Below, in pieces: positions 23,431 through 34,189 of a DNA stretch of 64,000 nucleotides (the first letter of the stretch is position 1; the number at the start of each line of letters is the position of its first letter). The DNA comes from Drechslerella dactyloides. Lineage: Eukaryota > Ascomycota > Orbiliomycetes > Orbiliales > Orbiliaceae. The notes beneath the pieces were generated by a model, which was given only the letters and a program-made list of their open reading frames with translations, did not search any database and was not told the origin of the DNA. A program made the position numbers and the translations under genes. The stretch is taken from contig JAGTWJ010000006.1 of assembly GCA_020064725.1 (NCBI GenBank), positions 1,736,001 to 1,800,000 of the forward strand, in the 5' to 3' direction.

Positions 23431-24255
23431 GCTGAGATTGACTATCGAGAAGATGGATTTTGGTTTGAGAAAGCTGTATAGATTTGGTAACTACTTCAGA
23501 ATGCTAGAGCTCCAAGAGCTCGGGTGTCGACCTGTGAGGAGCGGGGTGCTAGTTCGAGCAGCTGGGATATTGTTTGTGCGTTTTGCGGCAGAATACTCAA
23601 CTCAGAACTTGACCAGTAACCAAGCTGCCTGTTGCTTTATGCATGGTACGACTTAATGGGTTTCCTCCGTGGCAACAAGGCTGAATTGCTTGTTTTCTCG
23701 AAAAACTGGAGTATCCTGCTGACAATGTGCTTTTGTCTGCGCATGTCGGCTCCAGCCTTGCATGCAGAACTAGAATCAAAGCGTTCATGTTCCTGGACAT
23801 ACGTATCCATGTAACGCTACTGCACGCCAGAAGCACTGCATTAGTGGCTTTGCACAGGCAGAATTGTCCAAGTAAAATGATCCTTTGAAGAAAGGGCTTT
23901 GATTATGTAATCTAGTTGATGAAGCGAGTGTGATGCTCGCGGGGTAAGCGGAAGCTGAATGCTGCTTGGGATAGTTGTTGCTTGAGCACGCGCGGATCCG
24001 GACAACTGGTCACACTAACATATGACCTGATTGTTCAGGCCTTATTACTTCTGCAAGTCGCGTTACTGGCGACCTCTTCAGAAAGTCCTAAACTTATATC
24101 AAGGTATCAGTGGCAAGATCCGGGAGTCCAATGAGATCTTCCAAGTCGTCCTCATAGGCTTGCTATATAAGCGCATACCGTGCAACCGTGCGACGCCAGC
24201 TGTCGCCTCCATGCTTTGAATCCTTACCACTTTGCCAAAGGCCTGCCCATACGAA
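23431..24255. other. Intergenic between vWA and ankyrin genes
   Basis: This is a divergent gap of 825 bp. A 62-codon open frame at 24031-24219 (plus) might be an upstream exon of the large ankyrin gene, but I found no convincing splice pair, so I leave it unassigned. The rest has no recognisable feature. Confidence 0.4.
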
Positions 24256-26639
24256 ATGGGCCGACGCGACGATAAAATAGATGAGCAAGACCAATATGGC
24301 CGAACTGCTTTGCACAAAGCGGTCTTAAGCGGCAGGGCGGATAGGATAGCTGCGGTCTTACAATCTCGTCCTCGACCTAACAAAAATCTCCAAGATTTCA
24401 AGAAGCAGTCTGCTCTTCACCTGGCTGCTAGCCAAGGAAACCATGAAGCCGTACATCTACTGCTTCAACCCTTCCAGGCGAATACCAACCTAACGGACCA
24501 GAATCTACAGACTCCACTTCATTACGCGGCCCGCGATGGGCATATTGGCATCGTCAAACAACTTCTGAAGCGCGGTGCCAATCCGAATGCCACCGACAAA
24601 TATCGACAGACTCCCTTGCATATTGCTGCTGGTTGTGGCAAAGCCGTCACGGGGAAGCTACTTCTGAAGAAGGCTAAATCTGGCCTAGCAAGTCAAATTC
24701 AGGCACATCTTGGTCCAGTGGCCCACGATCGGTTCCACGAAATCGCTAGCGAGTTACTAGCAAAAGGAGCCACAATAGATGCACTCGATGGAGATAGGAG
24801 AACACCTCTTCATCTAGCCGCCGCCATCGGATGCGATAAAGTTGTGGGCCTACTATTGAGTAAAGATCTGGAAAGCAAAGACTCTAAAGACAAATTTGGG
24901 CAACCTCCACTTTACTACGCTGCCCTCCGCGGCCACAAACTCGCAACGGAGCTCCTTAGGCAAGCAGGCGCGAATACGGAAATGATGAATGGTGATGGTC
25001 AGACACTTCTCTATCAATTTGCTAGTATTGGGGACGAAAATGCCGTGATGCTTTTATTGAGTGGCAAGAATAAAGCGAACGTGGACGCTCAGGATATCGA
25101 TTTGAATCCGCCTATATATGCCGCAGCAAAAGGTAATCACGCCTTCGTGATGCAAATACTGGATGGAAACGGCGCCGACAAAACCGCACGTAACGAGGCG
25201 GGAGAGACAGTTTTACACAGATTGGCTCGTGAAGGATGTCAACATGGTGTCGATTTATTGTTAAAGTTTGCGGCCGACAGAGAAGCATTGGACGGTATGC
25301 ATCAGACTCCATTATACCTAGCAGCACGAAGCGACCGGAAAGAGGTGGTGCGCCGACTATTGATGGAGGAACGTGCGGTCTTGGACGCAAGAGATGACAC
25401 AGGAGGAACACTTCTCCACAGAGCCGCCCGCGAAGGCCATCTCGAGGCAGTAGACTTACTCGCCGGTGAGGGCGCCAATCTGGAGCTCGTTGACGACGAA
25501 GGGAAGACCCCGCTCTATATAGCGGCGGAACTGAATCACAAAGACATTGCCAAGCTTCTCTACAGCAAATATGGAGCAAAGGCCTTGATAGGGCCTGACG
25601 AGGGCCGGTTGATCCTTCATCGCACCGTCAGCGAAAATAATAGAAATGCTATAAGATTGTTATTAGCTGTGGGTGTTGGAAGAAATGCGCAGGACAGAAA
25701 TGGGCAAACCGCATTGCATACCGCCCCTAATAATGCTCGCAATGCTGTCGCTGCACTGCTTGCGTATGAAACGAGCTTGAATATAGCAGACAACATAGGG
25801 CAGACGCCCTTACATGTATTTGCTGCTCGTGGGGACGATGCTTTACCCCTGATAGACCTCCTGCTCAATCATAGAGCTAATACAGTCACGAAAGATATAA
25901 ATGGGCAAACTCCACTTCACGCTGCAGCTAAAGCTGGTGCAAAGACGGTGGCGAGACTTCTCCAGGATCCGGTTGTCAAGGCAGAACTGAATACGGCAGA
26001 TAATTCTGGCAAAACGCCGCTTCATGAGGCTGCTCAGCACGGGAAACAGGATGTTGCACGCCTGCTCTGCGAAAACGGAGCAGCAATTGATATACAAGAC
26101 CATGAAGGGCAAACACCATTACACATTGCCGCGAAATGCGGGAGAACCGACATCATCAGACTTTTCAGAGACTTGCCAAGCTGGGACGCAGCTAAGACGG
26201 TGACGAACGAGAACGGGGAAATGCCTTTACACCTTGTCTGTCTTAGTGGCAATAATGCCGCCGTTGGCGTGTTTCTAGATAATAACTTAGAATCGCCTGT
26301 GAGTCTGATTGCCCTTCTGCTCCTCAGTTAGGTTACCGAGGTTTCAAAAGCCGGACTGATCATATATCGAAGCTTTAGCTCCCAATACCATCAAATCCAC
26401 AACATCGAGATCACCATTGCACACCTCGGTGCATGTGTATCTCACGAGTATATAATAGGCGCGCGATCCGTCCAACCATTCCAGGGATGCCTCATGCTCG
26501 CGGTCCTCTTGCTAGGATCGCCCCGCCGCGATATCCTTTCATGAGCCCGAATTTTCGATCGAGGATGATACGAACGATCCATCATGCTCCTCCACGTCAA
26601 TGGGCTCCACAACATGCCTATGCGGCCAACGTTATATAG
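24256..26639 (+). CDS. Large ankyrin-repeat protein, 19 repeats (probably two exons)
   Basis: The ATG at 24256 is the first Met in the frame and lies about 10 residues before repeat 1 (GRTALHKAVLSGRADRI). Nineteen ankyrin repeats follow almost without gaps to about residue 680; repeat 4 has an insertion of about 28 residues. Strong units include QTPLHYAARDGHIGIVKQLL, GKTPLHEAAQHGKQDVARLL and GQTPLHIAAKCGRTDIIRLF. Translation could stop at 26331, but a good donor (CCT|GTGAGT, 26299) and an acceptor (TTTAG, ending at 26378) with a CTGAT branch site remove an 80-bp intron and keep the frame open to TAG at 26637-26639. This gives 767 residues with an Arg/Pro/Met-rich basic tail. No N-terminal NACHT or effector domain is present, unlike many fungal ankyrin NLRs. 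It probably acts as a cytosolic binding platform, next to the NLR gene. Confidence 0.75.
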
Positions 26640-27204
26640 GCACTTTCCGTGTATATCGGCTGCGGAAGCTGTAGATACACTCCCCTGACTAATGAGCTCT
26701 TAGCTAAGAGTCGAACATTCCTTTGGAGTTGCCGTTGCATTGTTATGACCAATTTTACTGCGTACATAGAAGCACGCGTTGAATGACCAACTGTACCTGT
26801 GTTGATTAATCGATTGTTGGATATTAATGTTCGACCTGGCAGTTGTAGCACAAGTACTAGTGGCAGTCAGTGTACTCGTCCGAGAGATGCTGCAGAGGAG
26901 CTTTTCTTTGTCTGAAACAAATTATATGGAGGATCTTATGCTGTAGGATCCATTGTCAAAAATGCAACATAATCCGGCGTTTACAGCTGGTAGAGATATA
27001 GATTAATGTGAGCCTGAAGGTTATCCAACTGGGAATTATCATGGAACAAACAATTTCCAGAAGCATGCATAGTTATAGTTAGCGCGTGGTATATCCCAAT
27101 ATCTGCCGATATATAGTCCCATCGTGCACCCCTCAACTAGAAGAGATAACTATATAGCCATCATCTTCAAGTCCGACTATCCACGAAGATCTCATTTCAT
27201 TAAC
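26640..27204. promoter_or_regulatory. Upstream region of the NLR-like gene
   Basis: This gap of 565 bp is moderately AT-rich. A TATA-like GATATATAGTCCC lies at about 27107-27119, roughly 90 bp before the ATG at 27205. No coding sequence is recognised. Confidence 0.35.
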
Positions 27205-30200
27205 ATGCGCGAGAAAATACAGCTCTCTCGCGAAGAGTATACTATCGGATGGCTCTGCGCCTTGCCTCGAAGCGAGCTCGTGGCGGCCCGAGCAATGTTG
27301 GATGAGAGCCACAAACCTTGCGAACTACCATTCGACGATGAGAACTCATACTCGTATGGTTCTATCAACAACCACAATGTCGTGATAGCATGCCTACCTC
27401 CTGGTCAACCTGGAAAGGTCTCTGCGTTGAAGCTAAGTCAACCGCTGGCCAGAAGCTTCCCAAATATGCAATTACACTTATTTGTCGGGATAGGCGGCGG
27501 AATACCGCGTAACCCGAGACCTGGCAATCCTGAGGATGATATTCATCTGGGAGACGTCGTGGTTGGATGGCCTGGAAAGGCTGGGATTCCAGCTGTAGTC
27601 CAGTACGACTTCCGGAAGGCCGAGGAAAACGGAAAAGGGCAATTGCTCGGTACTCTGGACAAGCCGGATCGTAGGCTCTTGAATGCCTTGGGCACACTTA
27701 TAGCGAAACATATCGAAGGCGAAACTCGATTTAAAGATCATCTCAACAGGATACCGAAGTTCTCTCACCCAGGTTTGGATAACGATCTTTTATACGAGTC
27801 GACATATCGACACCGAGGAGATAATTTTACTTGCAGCGCTTGCGACCTCAAGCATTTAGTTAACCGACCCAAAAGAAAAACAAAAGCTTTTGTCTTTCAT
27901 CAGGGGACAATATTGTCCGGAGACTTGGTTATAAAAGATGCAGAGCTTAGAGATCAGCTTGCGCGACAACATCATGATGCCATTTGTGTCGAGATGGAGG
28001 CAGCAAGTATTATGGATGAAAAGCACTGTTTGGTGATCCGGGGAGTTTCCGACTATGCAGATTCTCACAAGAGTCATAATTGGCAGCCTTATGCTGCGGC
28101 CACCGCTGCGGCGTTTGCTAGAGAATTGCTGTTCAACATAGACTCTCGAAGTATAGAAGTAATCCAGAGTGCTAAAAGTAAGAAACAAGTTGATTACTTT
28201 GAACATTGCAATATATTAATCCCCTTACCATACATACAGCATGGGCAGCCCTGCGTCAATTTCTTGTAACCGGGGACTTTCATGCCGCCGATTTGACATT
28301 CAAGGGCGTGACCGTCTCCGCGATTTTCCATCCATCCATATATCCTGTAACAGATATTTGGCATCCTATAATTTCCTTGAGGCGGTTAAACGCTGACCGA
28401 TACCCTTTCAGAAAGGACGCTATTTAAAGTACCGTTCGAGAGAGACAGAGACTTCACAGGACGCAAAGATATCCTCAAAGCGATCGACACTTGCTTCGAA
28501 TCAGAAAGCCGTATTACTATATCTGGTATCGGAGGAGTTGGGAAGTCTCATATTGCGCTTGAATACTGCTATAATTTCCGAGACAAAAATCCAAGAAGCT
28601 CGGTGATCTGGGTGTACTGCGGTACGACCACGCGGTTTCAGGAAGAATACAGAGATATCGCAGTGAGACTTGATCTCCCAGGATGCAGCCACAAAATTTT
28701 TGACGACATACTACCGCTTGTCCGTGGATGGCTTTCCAAGGACGATAATGCGGACTGGCTAATGGTCCTCGACGACGCTAATTTTCAGGAAAGTGACGCC
28801 AAACCTGGCGAAGGAAGCGGAAGAAGCAGGTCTTTAGCTGAATATATCCCATACAGTTCGAGAGGTAAAGTCATCATTACCTCCAGCAACAAAAGAATCG
28901 CAGAACTCGTGGTGGAGCGCGAGAGCCAAGTTATTGAGGTAGAGCCGATGAACTTGGAGGAGGCGAAATCTCTCATGAGTAAGAAACTGCCGATGGGAAC
29001 AAGTCCAAATGAGATAACCGAGTTGGTGCAACTTCTGCATGGGATCCCTCTTGCGATCACACAGTGTTCCGCATGTATCGACAAGAACAGAAACGTTTCG
29101 ATCTCGCGATATTTATCATGGCTTAAGGACGACGAGAGTCGGGCAACAATACTCAGAGACGGCATCGGCGGGATACAAAACGATGGATTGTCACCTAGGA
29201 CGGTTCTCAAGACCTGGGAGCTATCTTTCAACGAAATTCTGCGAACGGCTCCTCAAGCGGCTGAGCTTCTATCGCTCATGTGCTTCCTCGATGCTGCGAA
29301 GATTCCGGGATTCATTCTCTCAGATGACGCCAACAGTCTCAAGTTTCAGCAAGCGATAGCCCCACTGATCAACTTTTCCTTCATTTCGTTAGTTAAAGAG
29401 TCAGAGGGACAAGAGTGTTTCCAAATGCTTGGCCTCGTCCAGTTCGCCATGAAAGAATGGTTGCGTCTGAATAAGACATTTGAAATATGGCTCCAAAAAG
29501 CAGTAGCGAAGTTATGCCAACGGTTCCCGAAGGACGACTATCAGAGCAAGGAAAGCTGGCAACGGTCTTCGATTGTTGCTCCACACGTCGAAGCAGTATT
29601 GGGCTGCGACTTCAAAGCCCCATGGCCAACATCTACAGAGGCTATTGCACAACGTGCGAAGCTCATGCGGAATTACACAAGTTATCTGTGGCGACAAGGC
29701 CATCGCGACAACCTCGCCAATTATTGCGATATTTCTCTGAAGTTTCACAAAGACTATCTCACGCATGAACCGTTGCTGATACTTGAGAGCAAGTCATTAA
29801 AAGGAGTGTCGTTGAATAGCTTGGGCAAGTTCGGCGAAGCGGCGAAAATCCAAGAAGAGGTATTGGCAGACAGAAAGAAGATTCTCGGCAAGCAACATCC
29901 GGATACACTGAGGAGTATGAACGACTTGGGCCAGGCGCTGAGAAATCAAGGAAAATATAAGGAAGCCGAAGAGATATATCGTAAGGTATTGAAAGGGCGA
30001 GAAAAGCTGTTCGGTATCGACAATCCTGAGACACTCACTACTATGAGTAACCTGGCCAACGTCCTTGCGCATCAGGGAAATGCAAGAGCTGCAGAGGAAA
30101 TGTTCAGGATCACCCTCAAACTCGAGGAAGACAGATTCACCAAGGAGCATCCGTCTACACTGGCAACTATGGAGCTACTAGCAGAGACGCTGGAAGCCCA

Positions 30201-30696
30201 GGGAAAATACCAGGAGGCCGAAGCGATACATGGGGAAGCGCTCGAGCTTTACATCTCCGTGCTGGGCGAGAATCACCCGGACACAATATGGTGTCTTAAT
30301 GGTCTTGCCACAGCGCTTTTGTCTCGCGAGAACCTCCAAGCTGCAGAGGAAAAGTTCCGAAAATCTTTAGAGCTCTGCAGAGAGGTTTTCGGGTCTGATA
30401 ATTCACATACGCTCACAATAATGTTCAACCTCGCTCACACCCTTGAACAACAACAGAGATATCCGAAGGCTGAAGAAGTGTATCTCGAGGCGTTTGGGCG
30501 AATGATGGAGCTGAAGAAGCACTCGGAAGAACTGCATCTGTGTTTCCAATCTTGCTCGGAGGGACTAATAGCAACACTGAACAACCAAGGCAAGACGGTC
30601 GAGGCAAACGAGATATATAACGAGACGAGACTTCTGAATAGTCTCGCGATACGTAAAGCTCGACCCACGGGGCTTTCAAGGTTATGGTTTCGATAG
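27205..30696 (+). CDS. NLR-like protein: PNP/UDP phosphorylase, NB-ARC, TPR
   Basis: Exons 27205-28177 and 28412-30696 give 1085 residues; the 234-bp intron has GTAAGA and TTTCAG ends, a GCTGAC branch site and matching phase 1. Residues 1-310 are a nucleoside-phosphorylase-like (PNP_UDP_1) domain: EEYTIGWLCALPRSE, the phosphate-loop-like VGIGGGIP, VFHQGTILSGDLV, and CVEMEAASIM with the substrate-site Met-Glu pair. An FKVPFERDRDFTGR linker leads to the NB-ARC ATPase: P-loop GIGGVGKS near 362-369, Walker B LMVLDD near 440 and the GIPLAI motif near 515. About six 42-residue TPRs of the kinesin-light-chain type (HPDTLxxMNDLGxxLxxQGKYxEAE) fill about 785-1065. In fungi such STAND proteins sense non-self and trigger the N-terminal effector, here probably cleavage of a nucleoside or nucleotide. 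An alternative model splits the long intron around a mini-exon near 28241-28268. Confidence 0.88.
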
Positions 30697-30863
30697 AAAA
30701 GGAACTTATGCTTGGTAGTTACTTCCAGACAGCAGCTAGCTCTGATAAATGGATTGCGCTATAAGCTTTTTCTGTATCATATATGATGGGTCTTTGTCTG
30801 GTCGCAGGCTAGCGTCTATACATGCGAGTTTGAGCGAGGGAACTCAGTCAGACTTGTTCCGTT

Positions 30864-31818
30864 CTATTTCTCTTTCGGCCGGTCTGCAGGCGTCGGCTTG
30901 CGGATCACCATTTTCGGGCCGTTATCATTGAACCCCTCTGCCCCCTTATCTTTCTTAAATACGCCATCAATCCACCTTCCCAATAACGCCATCTGGCCAT
31001 CATGAATAGCCCAGACCTCCTGCCGGGCGTTAGTGAACTGGAGACTGTACCCGTCCCCATGTGGTGTTGCGGCGATGCTTGTCTTCTTGGACTCAGTTTC
31101 GGTGTGTGCCAATTTTTCGTCTATCGTGCGTTAGAATGATGCTGTATTATTCGATTGGAAGAGTATTGGCAGTGCTTACCAGCCCATTCTCCATTGAAAG
31201 TAACCTTGTGAATACAATTGTCTTGGCTGGTGTAGAATAACGCGACATTACCACCACTCACAGCGTACATGCTGACGCTATCCGATGGGTGCGCGTGTGG
31301 GAGATTCTCAAGAGGGCTCCAATCCCCGGATTCTTTGCAGTGGATGGCCTTGATGGCACCGTCTGAGTTCTGAAAGAAAACATAAAGGCTCTTATCTTGC
31401 GCGTCGGCGGCGGCTGCTATTTCCGCATCAACGGCGGGACGGACGCCCAGTGCTGCGAGTTTGCCTTGCGCCCATTCGCCTTCCTCTTCGTCGAAACGGA
31501 AATCCTGGAGGATGCCATCCTCATTTAGACAGTAGAACGCTCGCTTTATATTTCAACGTTGTCAACTACAGGACCGCGGTTGCAAGCTGAAACTACGCAC
31601 GAAACGGGGAGATATATACTGAGAATTGTAGATCGACTTACGCTCTCACCGAGGAGTAGGTATGCGCCAGGAGTATAAGCTTTCGCCGAGCCAAGCAACT
31701 CAGGAGGGCCTAGGTCGCCATCGTAGCTTCTCTCCGTTAGCTCGGTGTCGCTTTGGTAGATGTAGTGCGTCGTCCCCGAATCCTCTATCTGCGCGATTAC
31801 GTTCGGCGGGGCACTCAT
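30864..31818 (-). CDS. Fucose-specific-lectin-like beta-propeller protein (three exons)
   Basis: Exons on minus are 31642-31818, 31180-31543 and 30864-31120, 798 nt, or 265 residues. Introns are 98 and 59 bp. Donors GTAAGT and GTAAGC are good; the first acceptor reads AAAG rather than YAG and is the weak point. The protein resembles the Aleuria aurantia lectin (AAL/FleA) family: repeated blades with strands such as AFYCLNEDGILQDFRF, SLYVFFQNSDGAIKAIHC, VALFYTSQDNCIHKVTF and VWAIHDGQMALLGRW, each with an Asn/Asp turn. I count about five visible blades against six in AAL, so it is slightly short. It has no signal peptide, which is common in this family. Such lectins bind fucose and act in defence or host contact. 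It converges on the NLR-like gene (167 bp) and its promoter abuts the AT-rich block. Confidence 0.75.
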
Positions 31819-32162
31819 ATTGTCACATATAGAGACCGGAAAGTATATATATGTAGAGCGTTGCTGGTGGCTGACGGTGGCCCGACCAATGATCCTTCTA
31901 TTCAGAGCACCATTTTCAGCCTTCTGGACCCTGTCGGCGGGTCTACAAGGGCTTGTCGATAAGGTGTGTTGGCGGTAGCACGGCACGATCGGGCATATAT
32001 TGTCAGATAAGCAGTGTGCAGTGCACATTAATCATAAATAAATAGTTTAGATAATGGAGACTAAATATTATTATCTTTTCCATATTATCAATTTATTTTT
32101 ATTATTATTATTTAGATCAATCTCTTATATAATATATTTCCCTTAAAAATCCAACCACTATT
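31819..32162. other. Composition boundary: gene DNA to AT-rich repeat block
   Basis: Balanced-GC sequence continues to about 32030, serving as the lectin gene's upstream region, and then switches within a few bases to strongly AT-rich DNA with no CpG until the first LTR fragment at 32163. No gene is seen. Confidence 0.6.
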
Positions 32163-32329
32163 TGTTATGGGATAACAGCGCAGCACCTGAATATCCTGTA
32201 CAGACCAGATTCCCATACTAACACCCAGTCTATCTAGTATATAAAATAATAGTATATCTATATATTTTGTAGATTGAACTCTTATATTAGATATATATTT
32301 ATAAAAGTATATCTTATATAGATATTAGA
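32163..32329 (-). repeat. Truncated reverse-oriented LTR fragment
   Basis: It starts TGTTATGGGATAACAGCGC and aligns without gaps to the first 167 bp of the LTR at 48723-49409, then stops exactly where the next LTR (32330) begins. The first 70 bp retain CpG, while the rest is AT-converted. The remainder of this LTR is not found at the far side of the nest. Confidence 0.8.
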
Positions 32330-32882
32330 TGTTACACTTCGGCCCAGGACCGGGTCAAACGCACTTCACCCTGAAGTTCTTGACTCTTAGTCACTACTAT
32401 ACAGGTTTTTAATAATAAAAAATAAATATATATCAAATACAATAATTACTATTAAAATAAAATATATAATAATAATAATAAATAAGCTAGTTATTAAGAT
32501 ATTATAATTTAAGTATTAATTAATAGATTTTAAGAAAGAAACTATTAGTCCTAAAATAAAATATATTGATTATATATATAATATTTTAATATATAAATTA
32601 ATAAAAATATATTAATATATTATTTAAATAGCTTAATACTTATTTTGTTTAGTGTTTAATTAAGTATTAAATATCCTAAATATTAAGTACTTATATAATT
32701 ATAAGTTATCATAGTAGCTCTTGTTTAAGGAGAAATATTATGATGGTAATATTCTTATGTGGTGGTGTTCTTCTACATAGTGCATAGATACACCATTACT
32801 TTATGTACTATATGGATTGAGTATCTATATAGGAATCTAGTTTGTACAAAATATTTAGATATTATATTATTATTTTATAACA
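32330..32882 (-). repeat. E1 left (3') LTR, internally deleted
   Basis: It starts TGTTACACTTCGGCCCAGGA and ends TATAACA. It is 553 bp against 687 bp in E1's other LTR and in E3; about 134 bp are missing between the TATTCTTAT block and ACATAGTGCATAGATAC. The outer 75 bp keep CpG sites and the inner end is fully AT-converted. Confidence 0.8.
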
Positions 32883-34189
32883 CTATTCTTTTTTTCTATA
32901 AGAATTAATAGTATATTAATTTAGATATAAACATAAATAGTATAGAATAAAGTGATATAGGTTTTTTATATATAGTATAATTATATAATCTAAATAATAT
33001 AACTTTTAATTAAAAGATTCTTTTACTATATTTTTTTTTTTTTTTATAATTAATTTTTCTTAATATAATTTTTTTTATTAATATGTTTATTAATTATTAT
33101 AAAAAATCTTCTACTAATTATTATCTTAATTAAGTATAAATTATTAAAAAATATTTAATAATTTCTATAGTAATATATAAATTTTGTATATTTAATTCAT
33201 ATATTTATAAAATAAATTTAGATATTAATAAGAAATATTCTATTTATATATATTAAAAATATTATTATATTTTTCTTAATCTAAATAAATAATCTTTTTT
33301 GTTTAATTCTTATATTAATAATTTATCTGATTTATTCTAGTAAAATATATTTTTAGAATTATTAATTATAAATATAAAAAATTATAGAGGGTTGAGTAAG
33401 ATTAGTCTTAATTTTTTTAGAAATCATTATTATTAATTAGAAAATTAACAACTATTTAAGTAAAAATAATTTATTTTTATTAAAAGTTAAATATTATTTT
33501 CTTAAAAATAAAAATTATTTTTGAAGAGAAAAAAACTTTAATTAAAAAACAAAAAAATTTTAAAAAGAAAATTAGTATTTTTTTATTTAGGATTAGAAAT
33601 TTAGAGTTATTTAATTTTAAAATTTTTTTAAATAATAATATTATAAGTTTTAATACTTAATATAGTATTTTTTTGATATATATATATTACTAAATATAAT
33701 TAATATTGGTTTATACTATATTATATATATAATTTTAAAAATTATTTTATAAGATTTTATTATATAAAAAAAAATAAAAAAAAATAAGTTATTAAAAATA
33801 TTCTATTTTTTTATTATTTTTATTCCTTTATCTTTTTTTAATATAATAATAATATATCTTAATTATTCTAATTATTAATAGATATTAATTTTTAAACTAA
33901 CTATACTATATTTTTATTTTAAGGTTAAGATAAATATTAATACTTTAAATAAAATTATTTATTATTAAAATAATATATACAAAATTATAAATAAATTGAT
34001 TTATACTTTAAAAAAAGATAAATTCTATATATATACAAATTTCTTATATTTAATAATAGTTTTAATATTAAAAAATATGATTCTAAAATAAGGTAAATTC
34101 TTTTAGTATAATTATTATAATTAATTTTTTATATTTTAATATTTTTTTTTAGGTTTTTTTTTAAGATTATTATAGTAGTAGGTCTTACT

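Noticed and set aside
24031..24219. Possible upstream exon of the large ankyrin gene
   Set aside because: No donor/acceptor pair links it in frame to 24256, so it is left as intergenic.
28206..28427. Open frame between the PNP and NB-ARC parts
   Set aside because: It lies within the phase-matched 234-bp intron. It could contribute a mini-exon, but as a separate gene it has no support.
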